Assembly (NCBI RefSeq): GCF_020360975.1
Contig: NW_025408669.1
Span: forward strand, 3,224,001-3,288,000
DNA from: Hirsutella rhossiliensis
Lineage: Eukaryota > Ascomycota > Sordariomycetes > Hypocreales > Ophiocordycipitaceae
DNA length: 64,000 bases
Direction of reading: 5' to 3'
In this document: positions 9,690 through 22,200 of the stretch, piece after piece
Position numbering within the stretch: the stretch's first letter is position 1
Layout of the letters: every line of letters begins with the position of its first letter
Position numbers and translations under genes: made by a program
Notes under the pieces: model-generated
What the model saw: only the letters and a program-made list of their open reading frames with translations
Databases searched by the model: none
Told to the model about the DNA's origin: nothing

Positions 9690-10592
9690 ACTTTTACTAG
9701 GTTTAATTTACTTATATAATACTTAATTATAAAGTTAAATAGTACTAAATATATATACTATCTTACTTACCTCTTATTTAAGGAGGTCTAGTATATAAAC
9801 GTTTAAAGGTTATAGTAGTTTAATAATACCTTTACTTTATATACTACCCTTTTAATATAATATCGCTAGTATTTAAATAACTTAATAATACTAAATAGTT
9901 CTTAGTCTAAAATACTATACTTAAGTTTAGCTCTAGTAAACTTCCTTAACTAAAATATAATTAGATAATAACGCCCTTTATTATTAGGTTAAGAGATAAT
10001 TCTTATTATTATAAATTATAATATATTTATTTTAATATAAATATATCTTTTTAAATTATAATATTAAAAGAGTAAGGCTCCTTAAAAAGTATCCTTAAGA
10101 GCTTAAAACGCTACTTATTTAGTAAGGTTTAGCTTTATACTCCCTAGCTTCTTTTTATACTTACTCCCTTTTAGTAATATAGTTAAGGGCGCTATAACTC
10201 TAAAGTACCTATATATAAATTATTAATAAAAATTATAGAACCTAAGGAAAACCTAGATATTATAGTAGGTTATAAGTTTAAGCTATTAAGCTATTACCTC
10301 TACCTATTAAGGGTTTTTTAATACCTTATTAACCGATAAAATAAACCTAAGGAACTTAACTAACTATTAATAAAAGATATACTTTAATAGTTTATATAAA
10401 GCTTTATAGCCCTTAGTTTTCCTATTACTTATCTTAAGTATTTAGTATATTCTTTTCTTATCTTAAAGTATATAAGGATATTATTAAGGTAAACTATATA
10501 GATTATATTTATAAACCTTTTAAGCGTTTAATAAATATAGCTTTAAAATATAGCTAGTATATTAATAAGTTTAAAGGGTATTACTAGGTATT
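9690..10592. other. RIP-mutated transposon remnant, left part
   Basis: Composition switches within a few bases to strings rich in TA, with CA and TG practically missing while some CG remains, the signature of RIP (C to T in CpA context on both strands). No domain is readable. This is the pre-insertion DNA into which copia-A landed: its last five bases (GTATT, 10588-10592) are duplicated at 16765-16769. The remnant continues at 16770-16777 and, across gypsy-1, at 31410 onward. Confidence 0.7.
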
Positions 10593-10791
10593 TGTGGGTA
10601 GGCACCTGCGGCAGCTGCTGCAATGAGACGGTACTAGGGTTAACCTGATGTTGTATTCGTCTTGTTCTCTATCTAAGGAGGCAGAGGCCAGCGTGGAGAG
10701 AAGGGGTACGCTGCCCTCAGCCGCACACGTGACCGTACGGGTCACGTGCCAACCATGGTTGGTCACACCACTAGATAGATACATTCCTACA
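10593..10791 (-). repeat. copia-A 3' LTR (199 bp)
   Basis: Plus-strand text begins TGTGGGTAGGCACC and ends ATTCCTACA. It contains a palindrome-rich segment (CACGTGACC...GGTCACGTG). It matches the other LTR at 196 of 199 positions by eye. Confidence 0.93.
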
Positions 10792-11005
10792 CAGGCAACT
10801 CTTCTTTTGCTGTGAGAAGCACAGCAACACCTTGAACAGGTCTAAAGGATAGTAGCGTTAAGGCCGTGAAGGAATGTGCCGTGAGGGCGTGTGTCATTAT
10901 TGCGAAAAAGTGGGTCCGACGTCTTGTTCTTAGCTGTAGATATCGGGAAGAAGTGAAGGGTCTTCCTGATAGGAGCAATCATTTGATCATAGGGATAAGG
11001 AGCGG

Positions 11006-11841
11006 TTAGGAACGTTGTACGTATCCTTCGACTCGAATTGTCAGACTATTGGTATCGATGAAGCGTTCCAGGGCTCGGTTTGGTGATGCTTTCGTCATTG
11101 CATCTGCTGGGTTGTCTGCGCCGTTGATCCAACGAATATCTGTTATCTCTCTCTTCTCGTATGACTGGCGAAGGGCCATGATATCAATCATCAATCGTTT
11201 TCCTTCGTCGTACCGAGCTTGACTAGGCATTCGTAGAGAGTACGAATCCGTACAGACGATGAGAGGGATAGGAGGAAGGTTGAGTCGTTCCGTAATTATC
11301 TTCATAGTCATCGCAAGGAGATGCCTATGTCGAATCCGTTGGCCATACCGTAGATCTCTGATGCTAGGACGCTACGGGTAACACGTTTGCACTTTGTTGA
11401 ACTCCAGTGTACGATGTTACCACTAATCTCGAACTGTTTTTCTTTGTGGTTTGTCTCGTTAACGAGGGCAATGACGAATCCTAGTTGGGAGGATAAGTCC
11501 TTGTTGTTTGCGAAAGAACCATCGGTGAAAACCATCAGCTTTGCAGTAGCTAGATCAATTGGTTTGTACGTGAGGCCACGTAGTTGGTGATCCATTTGCC
11601 ATTGCAGTCGCTTGTTCAAAATTGCGTAATCTTTATCCTCAGGGGTCTGTACTTGGGCGGCGACTGAAACATCGAAAGAAGCTTCCGGTTGAGCAATTGA
11701 AGCAATGTATGAGGCTCGCGCTCGTTCCTCAACGTAGCGCTGGTGACGATCAATTGCTTTAGGGTCAATGGTGGTCATTTTGCTGCTTGTCCCTTCTGTT
11801 GAAGTAAAGGGATCCTTTCTTAAGGGGTTATTATTCAGCAA
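11006..11841 (-). pseudogene. copia-A RNase H
   Basis: Two minus-strand ORFs, 11308-11841 and 11006-11311, together give the Ty1/copia RNase H: LMVFTDGSFANNKDLSSQLG (first Asp), VTRSVLASEIYGMANG (Glu), LIVCTDSYSLRM (Asp), and the C-terminal DIRWINGADNPADAMTK (Asp). A frame change at about 11310 divides them. The domain degrades the RNA strand during cDNA synthesis. Confidence 0.85.
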
Positions 11842-11843
11842 CG

Positions 11844-12570
11844 TCAGTCTTGCACCATTAAAGTCAACCGTTGTTCCGTATGTGATGTCAGTCTTGGGCT
11901 TGGAACGAAATTCTGCCTTTGTAGCTCTTCTTCTTCACGGGTAGAAAAGTTGTTCGTTCCAAGGATGAGGGTGTCATCAGTTTGCATTCCAACAATACCG
12001 AGCGTGTCAGGGCCAGTATTCGAAATCAGTAGGCAGGAGTCATAGGTGGAGGTAGACATATCCAGCTTTTCGAGGTGATGCTGCTGATATGTGCGGAACC
12101 AATGGACTCCGGCTTCTGCGATACCGTACAGGGCTTAATAACACGAATAATTGTTCCGTTAGGGTATTTGCCTTGTAGTTCCGTGGGCAAATACGTAAGA
12201 ATGGTCCGGAAAGCTTGGTCTGGGATTGCGGGTATGCCTGAGTGATATCACGGAGGAGAGGGTTATGCCGTAGTTTTGAAGAAGTCCGGGGCAATAGCGA
12301 GGATGAGTCTCTGGCTAACGCGTTGAATTGTCGGAGATTGCGTCAGGAGGGTGGTCTTCTCAAAGTCGTTATGTCCTTGAATAACAAGTCGAGACTTTTC
12401 GTAGGGCTTAGTGTTGATTCCTTTGACTTCACGAACCATTCGAGAGCGAAAGATTCTATAGTTTCCATGACTCATTTGATCGTATCGTTCAAATTGGAAT
12501 ACACCGCGGCCAACGAGGTCAGTAATCTCTTTGTTATCGGATTCTTCGAAGGGTCACCAGGAGAGTGATT
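11844..12570 (-). pseudogene. copia-A reverse transcriptase
   Basis: Reverse-transcriptase blocks lie on the minus strand in shifting frames: SRMVREVKG and YEKSRLVIQGHNDFEK, then SPTIQRVSQRLILA (12263-12475), then LRDITQAYPQSQT, and the catalytic block GMQTDDTLILG at about 11950-11985 (the equivalent of YVDD). The frames change near 12280 and 12060, so the protein cannot be made without correction. Family assignment is firm from the order and wording of the blocks. Confidence 0.82.
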
Positions 12571-12777
12571 ATGCCATCAGACCGTAGCTTGAGGGAAAGA
12601 GCTTGTGCATCTTCCTCCTTTTGGGTCAAGAAGCTCTGGTCTACGGCTTGGGCCATCATGATCAAATCCTTTGGCTTGTTCTTTGATCCTGGTGGGCGTC
12701 CTCTCTGCGGGGGCGGGGGTTCGGGTCGGGCAGGCAGGTCCGTTAGGGTCTTAACGGGGTCTTGAGCCGGTTGTTCA

Positions 12778-14411
12778 TTAAGATCTGAACGAATGCCTGA
12801 GGGTCTGTGTCGTGTGTAGGGTCGGAAAGAGTGGTATCATCACGCAGATACGGTTGTACAAGGGTCGATCGAAAGACTTGGGGCCGTTGACTGTGTCAAT
12901 GGTGATGTTATGGGTATCAATCGATGCAATCTTGAAGGGTCCTTGCCAACCGTCTTTCTCTCTCAAACGCGAACTTCACTTTGCAGCGGGAGGATAGCAC
13001 TTCTGTCGTGCTCGGGCCGTTGCGTGCATGGAGGGCATCCTTAACTCGTCTTTCTGCCGAGAGTTGGCGGAGCATTTTCATCGCTTTCTGCATAGCTTCC
13101 GATCTTTTGAGGGTAGAAGCGGAAGGGGCGAGTCTGTAGATACGCGAGGGTATGCGCCGAAAACAAGCAACGTAGGCACAAGACCGTCAGGTCCTGCCGT
13201 ATCATTGATTGCTTTAACAGCCATTTGAAGGACTGTTTCGGCGGAAGTGGTGTGGCCAATCTCAGCATGGAGGATGTTAAAGGCGCGTCGGAGGGTGCGT
13301 GATAGCGTTCAATCTTTCCAATGGACCAATGCGTCTCAACAGGTACTTGAGAGCATTTGATTCCCATAATCTTTGCTTCGTTCCGGAATTCGAGAGAAGC
13401 AAAGTTAGTTCCTGCATCATGACGGAGGGTATCAGGAGGTCCAAGATACGTGTCGATCCAGAGGGTCCGGAGGGTCTCCCATGTATCTTTAGCTGACATT
13501 GACGGTAAAAATCTGGCTCCTTGGAAAGCAGTAGCTGAGTCCACAACGTGTAGAACAGGGCGTTGTGGTGTTCCTAGGTGCATCACATCAACGATGATTT
13601 CGTAGTTGAACTCTTGATCATCGTTAAGGGTGAACTTGAAGCGGCGTGGGGCTTGTGAGTGCATTTGACAGTGGTGACAGAACTTAGAGATAGTCTCTAA
13701 TGTGTCTATCGAGACGTCACTGTGCCCGGCTTGCTTCAAGAGGTGATGGAGCCTAGGGACTGCTGGGTGTCCAAAGCGTCGGTGAAGTGTACGAATCTCT
13801 GTTTCCGTAAGAAACGAGATGGACTCTTCATCTTTCGTAAGGAAGAACCAGGGATGTCCCCATTTGCGTACGACTGGAATGCTTGTAGGGCGATTAGTAC
13901 AATGATTAGTACAATTGATGGTATCTGTGATGTTGTTGAAATAGATACCAAGCCGGTCCATATCAGCAAGGCAGAGCAAAAGGAGTTGGGGTTTGAAGGA
14001 CGTGGAACGTGATCCTTCCGAGGGTGTGTTAAGGGCGACTGTGCCGAGGGAGTGGATGGCGTCGCTGTTGCCGAATTTGATGGAGGCCTGGCCGGATGTG
14101 GAGCTGTCGAGAGCTACAGAAGGGTCTTCTCGTTGTAGGGCGATGTACTGAGAGTATCCTGCTGTGGAAAATGTTGCTGCACCTGTGTCGATCATGATAC
14201 CTTGGAATCTATCCCTTGAATAGCGATCTTCAATAATAAATTGCGAGGCTGGAACAACGGTTTGATCCGTCTGATAGACGTCTTCTCCTGTGATCAAATG
14301 ATTGAATGCCTGTTGACAGAGCATTTGGCTTGCTTGCCATTGTTCCGGGTGATCGTTGGTGCTATTGTCATGTTCTTCCCATGTATCTTCAGTGTCATCA
14401 AAGCTGCTCAT
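12778..14411 (-). pseudogene. copia-A protease region and integrase
   Basis: The minus-strand ORF 13041-14411 begins with an aspartic-protease-like segment (IMIDTGAATFST; DTG motif), then the GAG-pre-integrase zinc region (HRRFGHPAVPRLHHLL, CHHCQMHS) and the integrase core with first Asp in IVDVMHLG and second Asp in RHDAGTNFAS. The final Glu region is WSIGKIERYHAP. A frame change near 13050 leads to a short C-terminal piece at 12778-12966 (DGWQGPFKIASIDTHNI), a known tail of fungal copia integrases. The enzyme inserts element DNA, giving 5-bp duplications such as the GTATT seen here. Confidence 0.85.
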
Positions 14412-14474
14412 CTCATGACCTTCGTAGTCTAGAATATAGCCTCCGATGTCCGTGAGTTGTACACCTATGAAGTG

Positions 14475-16354
14475 ACATTGAGTGATATGTTGGTCCTTGG
14501 CCTTTGCCGTTCATCCGTAGAGTGTTTAGTTGACCAACAGCCTTCTTGTCCACAAACAAAACACTTCTTCGTCCAGTTTCGGTTACTGTAGCTATGATTG
14601 TAGTTACTACGGCTTTGAGGCCGGTAGTTTCCACGGTTGTAGCTTTGTCTGTATCCGCGGCTGGGTCGTTGACCTGAATATCCGTATCTACCTCGAGAGC
14701 GGTTGTTATTGTATCGACGGTCGAGGTAGTACTGATGGTGTGGATCGTTATGATCAAATGATCCAGCAAAGTCAAGGGAAATTGAGAAGTTGTTATGAGG
14801 GCAAGATGGGTTTCAACGGATGCACGAAGATCTGCAAGAAGGTGCTCGACGTTATCGGCGGGTTTGAAAAGAGCGTATTGGAGTTCGGGTACTCCACGGC
14901 ATGCTTTCATAAGCGTTGTACGCAGTAGAAGGTCTCCTCCGTACTCCTGCCAAGGGCTCGTTGGCAGAGCTGAAGCTTATCAAAGAGGGTTTGAAGCACT
15001 TCGTGGGGTCTTCGAAGCATCTTGGGCACGGATGGAGTTAAAGGTTATTGTTGTCCAGTCAGTATGGTAGTGGACATGGTTGACTTCCGTGTCAAAGTGT
15101 TGTTTGAAGATATCATACGCTTGTCGGAACGTCGTAGCCCATGTGATCTTATCAAGATAGAATCTTTGGGCTCTTCCATCAAGGATCCGGGGAAAGAGTG
15201 CGTGAAATTGTGACGGTTTCACTTGGATATGAGAGCAGTTGCTTAAGAAGAGGCGGAGCTTATCATCAAGGAGATCGTACGGCTCTCCTGTGTAGTTCCG
15301 ATCTTTGTTCCAGGTCTTCATAAACTTCTGCTGGATGTCGCTATCGACGATAGCGTTCGGGATGTTATCCGGGGGGAGTTTCATGTATTCTCCAAAGGTT
15401 GCAGGGCCGGATAAGTGTTCGGGGATGGGGTTGGTGACGGGTTGGACGAGATCGGGGTTCTGGAAGCGGTAGGAAGTCGGATGAATAGTAAGAGAGGTCG
15501 GAGCAGGTTTATCTTGGATAGTCGGAGCAGGAGTAGGTGCGTTAGGAGGGCTCGTTAGGGTCTTAATAGGTTGTGGTTCGTTAAGACCTTGATGAGGTGC
15601 TGCTAAGGGCGTAACTGATGGTGAAGGAGGTTGAGACGGATGGGGATTAGTGGAAGCATTTGATCCTAGTAATGCTGTCTGCCTCCTGAAGGCAGCAGTC
15701 CTCTCATCAAACACCATCTCCGTAAACTCCTGCTCTGGCCAGGTTTGTGGGTTCTCGATAGTTTGTAATATGAGAAATTGTGTTGCAATTTCCCCTTTGT
15801 GAACCTGTGTAGATACCTCTTTTCCTTAGTAGTTTCCTGAGGGCTCTCTTGTATTCATTCGGGGCGCGGTCCCATGTGTCTTCGGTCCATTCTTCAAAAT
15901 GCTGTTGGAAGTAACCAAGGAGGTCGTATCCTTGATCACTGCCAGATTGAACGATGAATATGAACTTTGCCACATATGTCGTTACTGCGATCTTGTCCTT
16001 TTCGTCGTGTGTGATATCGTTGTCCCAAAGGTCGATATTAATTTGTCGGAATGCGGATGCTTGGATGTCTAGTGCCTGCATCTGGTCGCATATTTCTTCG
16101 AGCTGGGCTTCTGGGGACATAGCTCGGGCGGTCAGGGCTATCGTGATCAAATGAATGAGACGATGTGGGGTTCGTATTGGTCTCTTCGTATACGAGTTGT
16201 CGCTAATAGGAGGTCGAGCGTCGCGTACTAAGTAGGTCGTTCGCGGCCAGACTGAACTGACGGGGATCTTGCTACTTAACGTCAAGGGTCGAACGTTCTT
16301 ACTAGTTGTTTGCGATGTGGTCGCCTGTCGATTCCGGTGCTCACGGCTAGGCAA
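14475..16354 (-). pseudogene. copia-A gag with zinc knuckle
   Basis: Minus-strand frames 15707-16354 and 14980-15717 cover a gag-like protein. It has a Pro/Thr-rich N-terminal part and a capsid-like segment (FMKTWNKDRNYTGEPYDLL; DKLRLFLSNCSHIQVKPSQF; RFYLDKITWATTFRQAYDIF). A zinc knuckle CFVCGQEGCWSTKH (14522-14563) follows in a third frame. The knuckle is CX2CX4CX4H rather than the retroviral CX2CX4HX4C, an arrangement I recall from other fungal copia elements. Gag would coat the RNA in cytoplasmic particles. At least two frame changes separate the pieces. Confidence 0.75.
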
Positions 16355-16565
16355 ACTAGCGGGCGATCGTAATCAACAGTTGGAAGGACTCTCGCGCGGC
16401 TGGGCAAACCAGCGGGAGATTCCTTGTTCTTAGCACAAATAACCTTCTTCTGAGCGCTACTCAGGGCCACAGTAAAGTGACGCGGACTATAGCACCTTCG
16501 AAGGTTGAGGAATTTGTCTCTTCTACTTAGCTGTCTGTGACGGGCGTGGGCCGGTCACTGATCAG

Positions 16566-16764
16566 TGTGGGTAGGCACCTGCGGCAGCTGCTGCAATGAG
16601 ACGGTACTAGGGTTAACCTGATGTTGTATTCGTCTTGTTCTCTATCTAAGGAGGCAGAGGCCAGCGTGGAGAAAGGGGGCACGCTGCCCTCAGCCGCACA
16701 CGTGACCGTACGGGTCACGTGCCAACCATGGTTGGTCACACCACTAGATAGATACATTCCTACA
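16566..16764 (-). repeat. copia-A 5' LTR (199 bp)
   Basis: Same unit as 10593-10791. It is the 5' LTR because the coding strand is minus. Differences from its partner cluster in GAGAAAGGGGGCACG versus GAGAGAAGGGGTACG. Confidence 0.93.
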
Positions 16765-16782
16765 GTATTTAAAATATCTATA

Positions 16783-17612
16783 TATTAAGGGTGTAAGGAA
16801 CGGTGTTCCTACTATAAATAAAGCAGCTATAATATACTCTCCCGATTATATAAGCTAATAAGTAGTATATTAATTATAGATAAAATTTTATCCTATAGAG
16901 TAAGAATCGCTCGTTATTTTGCATGTTACTATGCATTAAACGGGTTGCCGGTTATTATATAATCGGGAATCGAAGGAACAGAGCTAGCTTAGAATACTAG
17001 CTAAGACCTCTTAAGAATACCGGCACGACCAACCTCCTCTAAACACGAATATTAGTGGAACTAAGACACTTCTAGATTCACTCGAGATATCACGGAATTC
17101 CCTAGTCTTAGGGCTATACGGCAGCCTAAATCTAGTCCTAAAAGGTTCTTCCGTTTAACTATAATTGTCTATATAAGACAGCATGTCCGCTAGTAGATAG
17201 ATTAAGAATCATTAACTTTAACACCTCTTCTACACACTAATATACTACTAATAAATTCCGTTGAAAATCCTACCTTATACTCCTTCTTCCCCTCTATTAC
17301 GTAGTTTTACGTGATTCCTTAATTTCCTAAAATTCCGCTTTTGCTTATATACCTTAAGAAAGGGCTAGTATATACTTAGTATAGTAGTATAGGGCCAAAT
17401 AATTATTTATTTAAAGCTAAGGAGAAAGGAGGAAAACTTTATCTTAGTTATAACGGTTATCTATCTTCCTTAGTCCCTAGCTCGACCTATATTTAAGTAC
17501 TATTTAGCTTAAGTTTAGGTCGAGCTTTACCTATATATAGGTCTACTTTAGCCTAACTTTAGTGCGGTTACTATAGTATAGCCTTAGCCTTTTATAGGTA
17601 TAGCCCGTAATA
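16783..17612 (-). repeat. gypsy-1 3' LTR, interrupted by a copia solo LTR
   Basis: 9 bp (TATTAAGGG, 16783-16791) plus 17365-17612 form a 257-bp LTR matching 31148-31404, apart from differences that are almost all C/T or G/A. The interruption is the 568-bp unit at 16792-17359 with its AAGGG duplication. Confidence 0.88.
16792..17359 (+). mobile_element. Solo LTR of the copia-C family (568 bp)
   Basis: It begins TGTAAGGAACGG and ends ATACCTTAAGA, flanked by AAGGG at 16787-16791 and 17360-17364. The same unit occurs at 48925-49492 (also 568 bp), at 41772-42329 (558 bp, a 10-bp deletion) and partly at 37208-37356. It lies inside the left LTR of gypsy-1, so it came later. This copy keeps a few CA/TG (GCATGTTACTATGCATT near 16919) that the other copies have lost. 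Confidence 0.9.
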
Positions 17613-19299
17613 CTACTCTTACTCTCCCCCTCTTATCGGTAGCGCTCTTATTCCTTTCCTACCGCTTTTCTATTATCGCTATCCCCCTTTTCTCGGCGCG
17701 TATAGTTACTTCCTTCCGCTTTATACTCGCCCTATCCCTCTATATACCGCTTTTTTATACGCCCGTTCCGCCTTATCCTTCCCTTCTCCGCGTATATACC
17801 CCTATACCCTACTAACTATATATATACCCCGCCGTATATAAATACCCCTCTTTTATCCTCTCTCCCTCTTCCTTTCTTTTTCCTCCTTTAAGCTTTACTC
17901 CCTTTATACGCGCGCCCCTACTCTACCTAACTTCTATCGCCGCGCCGCGCTATATTATAACTACTATAGGCCCTTATATACCCGCTAGCTTCTCTACTCC
18001 GTATAATAGTACCCCGCCTCTTAGCACGCTAGGCGACTATACTTTATCGCCTTTACGCTAGTTAACGCGTTTACCTATATCTCCTAATAAGCGTAGCGCG
18101 ACCTATAGTATTACTATATAGCGGCTACCCTATCTTACTTATATAGGCTAAATAACGTCGCCGAGCGTCGAGATATAGTATAATACCTATTAAAATTAAG
18201 CGTCGCCGTATACTTATAACTACTTTACTTACGCTTACGCTAGATTACGCTACCTTTCTATCTATTACTTTCCTTTAACTTTATTTAATAGGACGCTAAT
18301 ATAATAGTAGTATACTAAGGATATAATTACCGCTATTAACGCCCTTTAAGATTATATATCCTAAAAGACGTTTAATAACTATTAAAGCGACCTTTATATA
18401 TATACTTTATTCCTCCTTTAACCTTATCTTACTATTTATCTTTAACTATTATTTTAGTATACTAAGCTTACCCGCGCTACTATATCTACGCGCTAGGCTT
18501 AGATATACCTTAATATTTTAAAGTAATTAAGCGGTAGTTAAGGGGCGTCTATAGTTAGTTAAAATTAAGTTAATATCCTTAGTATATCTTACTATATTTA
18601 TATCTTATCTTATTATATCTTACCCTTATCTTAGTCTTTATTTATCCTTTATCGCTATCTATCCTATATCTATCCCTTATCTATCCTTTATTATTTCCCT
18701 TTAATACTATAGTTCTTTTCTATCTTTTCCTTATTCTTTAATAAGCGTCCCTTATTTTTTACCTTTTTCTCTTTCTCTCCTTTCTATCTTTTATTTCCCT
18801 TTCTTTATCTTCCGCCCTCCTTTTTATCCCTTTCTCTTACCCCTCCTTTATTATTCTCCCTTATATTTCCTTACTATCTCTTAAATCCCTTTAAAGCTTC
18901 TATCTCTTAAAAGTCGTTTAGTAGGTACTATAATAGGTTTATATACCCTTACTATTTTATAAGTACCTATCGCTATCTACCTTTCCCCCTCTACTTTTAC
19001 TACGCTTACTAGATCTCTTCGATAATATACTTAAGCTTATTATCCTCCCTAATTACTAATAGTAGTTAATAGTTATTAACTACCTATCTAAGTAGTAGGT
19101 TCTTTACTACCTAGTAGAGAAATTCTATATAAAGCCTTTTATATACCCTTCTTAGTATATTAAGCTCTACTATATATAGGCTTACTACTTTTATTATAAT
19201 ATACTTTTAGTATAGCTAGTCGAGCTTCTTATATAGCCGGTTAGTTATATATTTAGCTATATCTACCTATACCTTATTACTTACTTTAAACCTCTTTAC

Positions 19300-22200
19300 T
19301 AAGGCTCTCCTTTAGTTCGCTATCTTTTTTTATCTTACCTACGCCGCGATAATAGCGGTTTATAGGAAGTCGGTTACCTCTCTTATCCTTTAAGCGAGCT
19401 CCCTTACCCCCTTTACTTCTAGCGCTAGCGGCCCTTCCTCCCTTACTATTTAAACTAGCTTAATATCGTATCTATATATCGTAAAGAACGGGCTTATACT
19501 TATTATTAACGCTATATAGTTATTTAGTACGGCTTATATATATAGTAGCTATACTCCTTAGTTATCCTAGCTATAGTAAACGTATACTTAAAGGTACGCT
19601 TATACTTCTTAGTTCGCGCGCTTAGTTAACTTATCTATTTATAGGTAGTATACTAAACTTAACTTCCTTTATACTCTTATTTATTTATAGAATTCCCTTT
19701 AAAAGCTTCTTATTTAGTTTATCCCTTTATTTAATATAATTAACCTTAGTATCTTATAAAAGCGGAAGTAAGCCTAAAAGAACCTTATTATATATACTAC
19801 TACCCTTATTATCGGTATTACTTTAAGTATTACTACTTTTATTAGCTAGTCTATAATTACTTAAAGGTACTTTACGCCTTTTATCTTAGTTAGCGGTAGT
19901 TTAACTATAAAGTCTATTAATAAGTGTATAAACGGTTAAGATAGCGGTAGTAAGGGCTTTAAGAGTCCCTTTTAAAGTTACCTTTATATATACCCCCTTT
20001 TATATAGTCTATAGTTCGCGACGAGCCGCTTTACTATCGCTAACTAGCTAGGCTAAAAGAATTCTTAGGCTACTATTACTAAGGTCCTCGCTCTCCCTAA
20101 GTATCCTACTACTATTAAGTTATACGTCTATTAAGCTATCTATACTTAAAGTATATCTTATTTCTTAGCTCCCTCTCCTTTATTATACTTTAGTTTCCTT
20201 AGTACCTATAGCCTCTTTTAAAAGTATAACTATCTCTTAACGTCGATTATATATTCGCTTAGCTATACCTTTAGTTACTATTTTAGTACTAGCGATCTCT
20301 CCCCTTTATATATTACTTAGAATATAGCTTAGTATTCTTTATCTTTCCCTTACGCCTTTATTTATTTCTTTTATAGCTCTTAGTTATTAAATACTAATAT
20401 AAGGTTAGCTTATTCTTAAGGTATATTTTAGCCTAAGTTTAAGTTAAGTTTTAATTAATTATCGCCCTTATTTACCTTTTTCTTAGGTCGTCTTATAGGC
20501 CCTCTTACTCTACTAACGTATACTATCGTACTTACCCCTCCTCTACTTACTTATAGCGCCGCTACTACCGCCCTATCTTAAGCTAAGCGTCCCGGTAAGT
20601 TAGCGTATCGGCCCCTAGTAGGGACTAAGCGGCCCTATAAGTATATAGTCTCTAGAATTATCTAGACTATCTACCCTATCTCCCTTTTATCTATTTCGCC
20701 CGCTAGCCGATCTTACTCTTAGTAGGATAGCGCATTAAGTACCGCTACTAGCCTCCTTAGCTAAAACTTTAATATAAAGTTATAAGATATAAGCTCTATC
20801 GCTTATTAGCTTTATCTCTCGTTTAACTTCTTCTTTATTATAAAGTACCTTAGGTTATCGTAGTTAGTTAGTATTATAAAGGTAGGTATATTCTAGAGTT
20901 CTACTCCTTAAAAGTCTAAGTACTATATAATTATAAGTATCTCCTTATTATAGATTAAGTAGTTATACTCCGCTAGGTTTAGTCTCTTTAAAAAGAATCC
21001 TACTAGGTATTATATACCGTTTAGCCCTACTTATATTAGCGCCCCCCTTATTGCGTATTTAAAATAGTCTACCTTTAAGTATATTTCTCTCTTTAAGTTA
21101 TAGAGTTATAGTACTAGGGTATTATAAAAGGCGTTCTAAATAAACTTAAACGCTATTTAGTACTTATTTATTTACTTAAAGATTACGCCCTTTTTATAAA
21201 GGCCGTTTAAGTATACTAATACCTTTATATAGAGTAGTATAAAGGCTTAGTAGTAGTTTACGAAGCTAAGGAAGCTCTAGTCTCCTCTTATATTCTAGGG
21301 TACTTACTATATCTATATTACCTAGATCTTCTCTAGGTCGTATTAAACCTTACCCTTTACCTATATAATAAAGCCTAAGTACTTAACCTCCTTTATTATA
21401 AAGTTATACTTCCTTAGGTCTAATATTAGGCCCGCCTTTTATAGCTTTTAAAGTACCTTCGCTACTTTCTCTTAGTAGTCTTAGAGAGACCTTAATAAGT
21501 AGATTAAGATATTATCTATATATACTATAACAAACTTATATAGGTATTCCCTTAGTACCTTATTAATATATTATTAGAAGGTAGCCGGCGTCCCTATTAA
21601 GCTAAATAGGTATATATACTACTTAAATAATCTAAACTTTATCTAAAAGGCTATCTTAAACTTATAGCCCTTTACTATCTAGATCTTATAAAACGCCGCT
21701 ATAACGTTAAGCTTTATAAACTACTTTACCTTTATAAGTATTTATAGTATCTTTATAATTAAGGGTAGTATATACCTATCCCTTTTTATAATTACGTTTA
21801 AGGCTTAGTAGTTATAGTAAAATTATAAGCGACCGTTTAACTTTTAAGTAAAGAGTACTAAGGCCGCGGCTAAGGAGCTACTTAAGCGAATTAAGTTTAC
21901 TTCTATTAGCTCGCTTAAGGTCTTCCTTAATACTAAGAGTTCCTCCCTTAATATATCGTAAAGGGGTCCTTATAATAAGGGGGGGCTCTACCCTATCTTT
22001 ATTTAGTATTAAGTTAATCTTATAGTTTACCCTTAGCTTATATAAGGGTATTTCTAAAGCCTTCTTTAGTATAAAGAGGTCTAGGTATATATCTAGCGCT
22101 TACTTTAAGACGTAGTCCGCTAGGTTTACCGCTATCTTTAGCTAGAGTGCTCTTTCTATATCTTTTATCGTAATCGCCTAGATATCGACTATCTTTTACC

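Larger units (their letters stand above)
10593..16764 (-). mobile_element. copia-A: complete un-RIPed Ty1/copia retrotransposon, 6172 bp
   Basis: Two 199-bp LTRs (10593-10791 and 16566-16764) differ at three positions only, all transitions. Target duplications GTATT at 10588-10592 and 16765-16769 are exact. Coding domains run on the minus strand in the order gag, zinc knuckle, protease region, integrase, reverse transcriptase, RNase H, which defines Ty1/copia. The element has ordinary base composition and many CA/TG dinucleotides although it is surrounded by RIP-saturated DNA, so it arrived after RIP had acted. Frames are broken in several places, so this copy is probably not autonomous. Confidence 0.93.

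Noticed and set aside
13722..14012. Plus-strand ORFs within copia-A (also 14530-14928, 13299-13496)
   Set aside because: Antisense shadows of integrase and gag.
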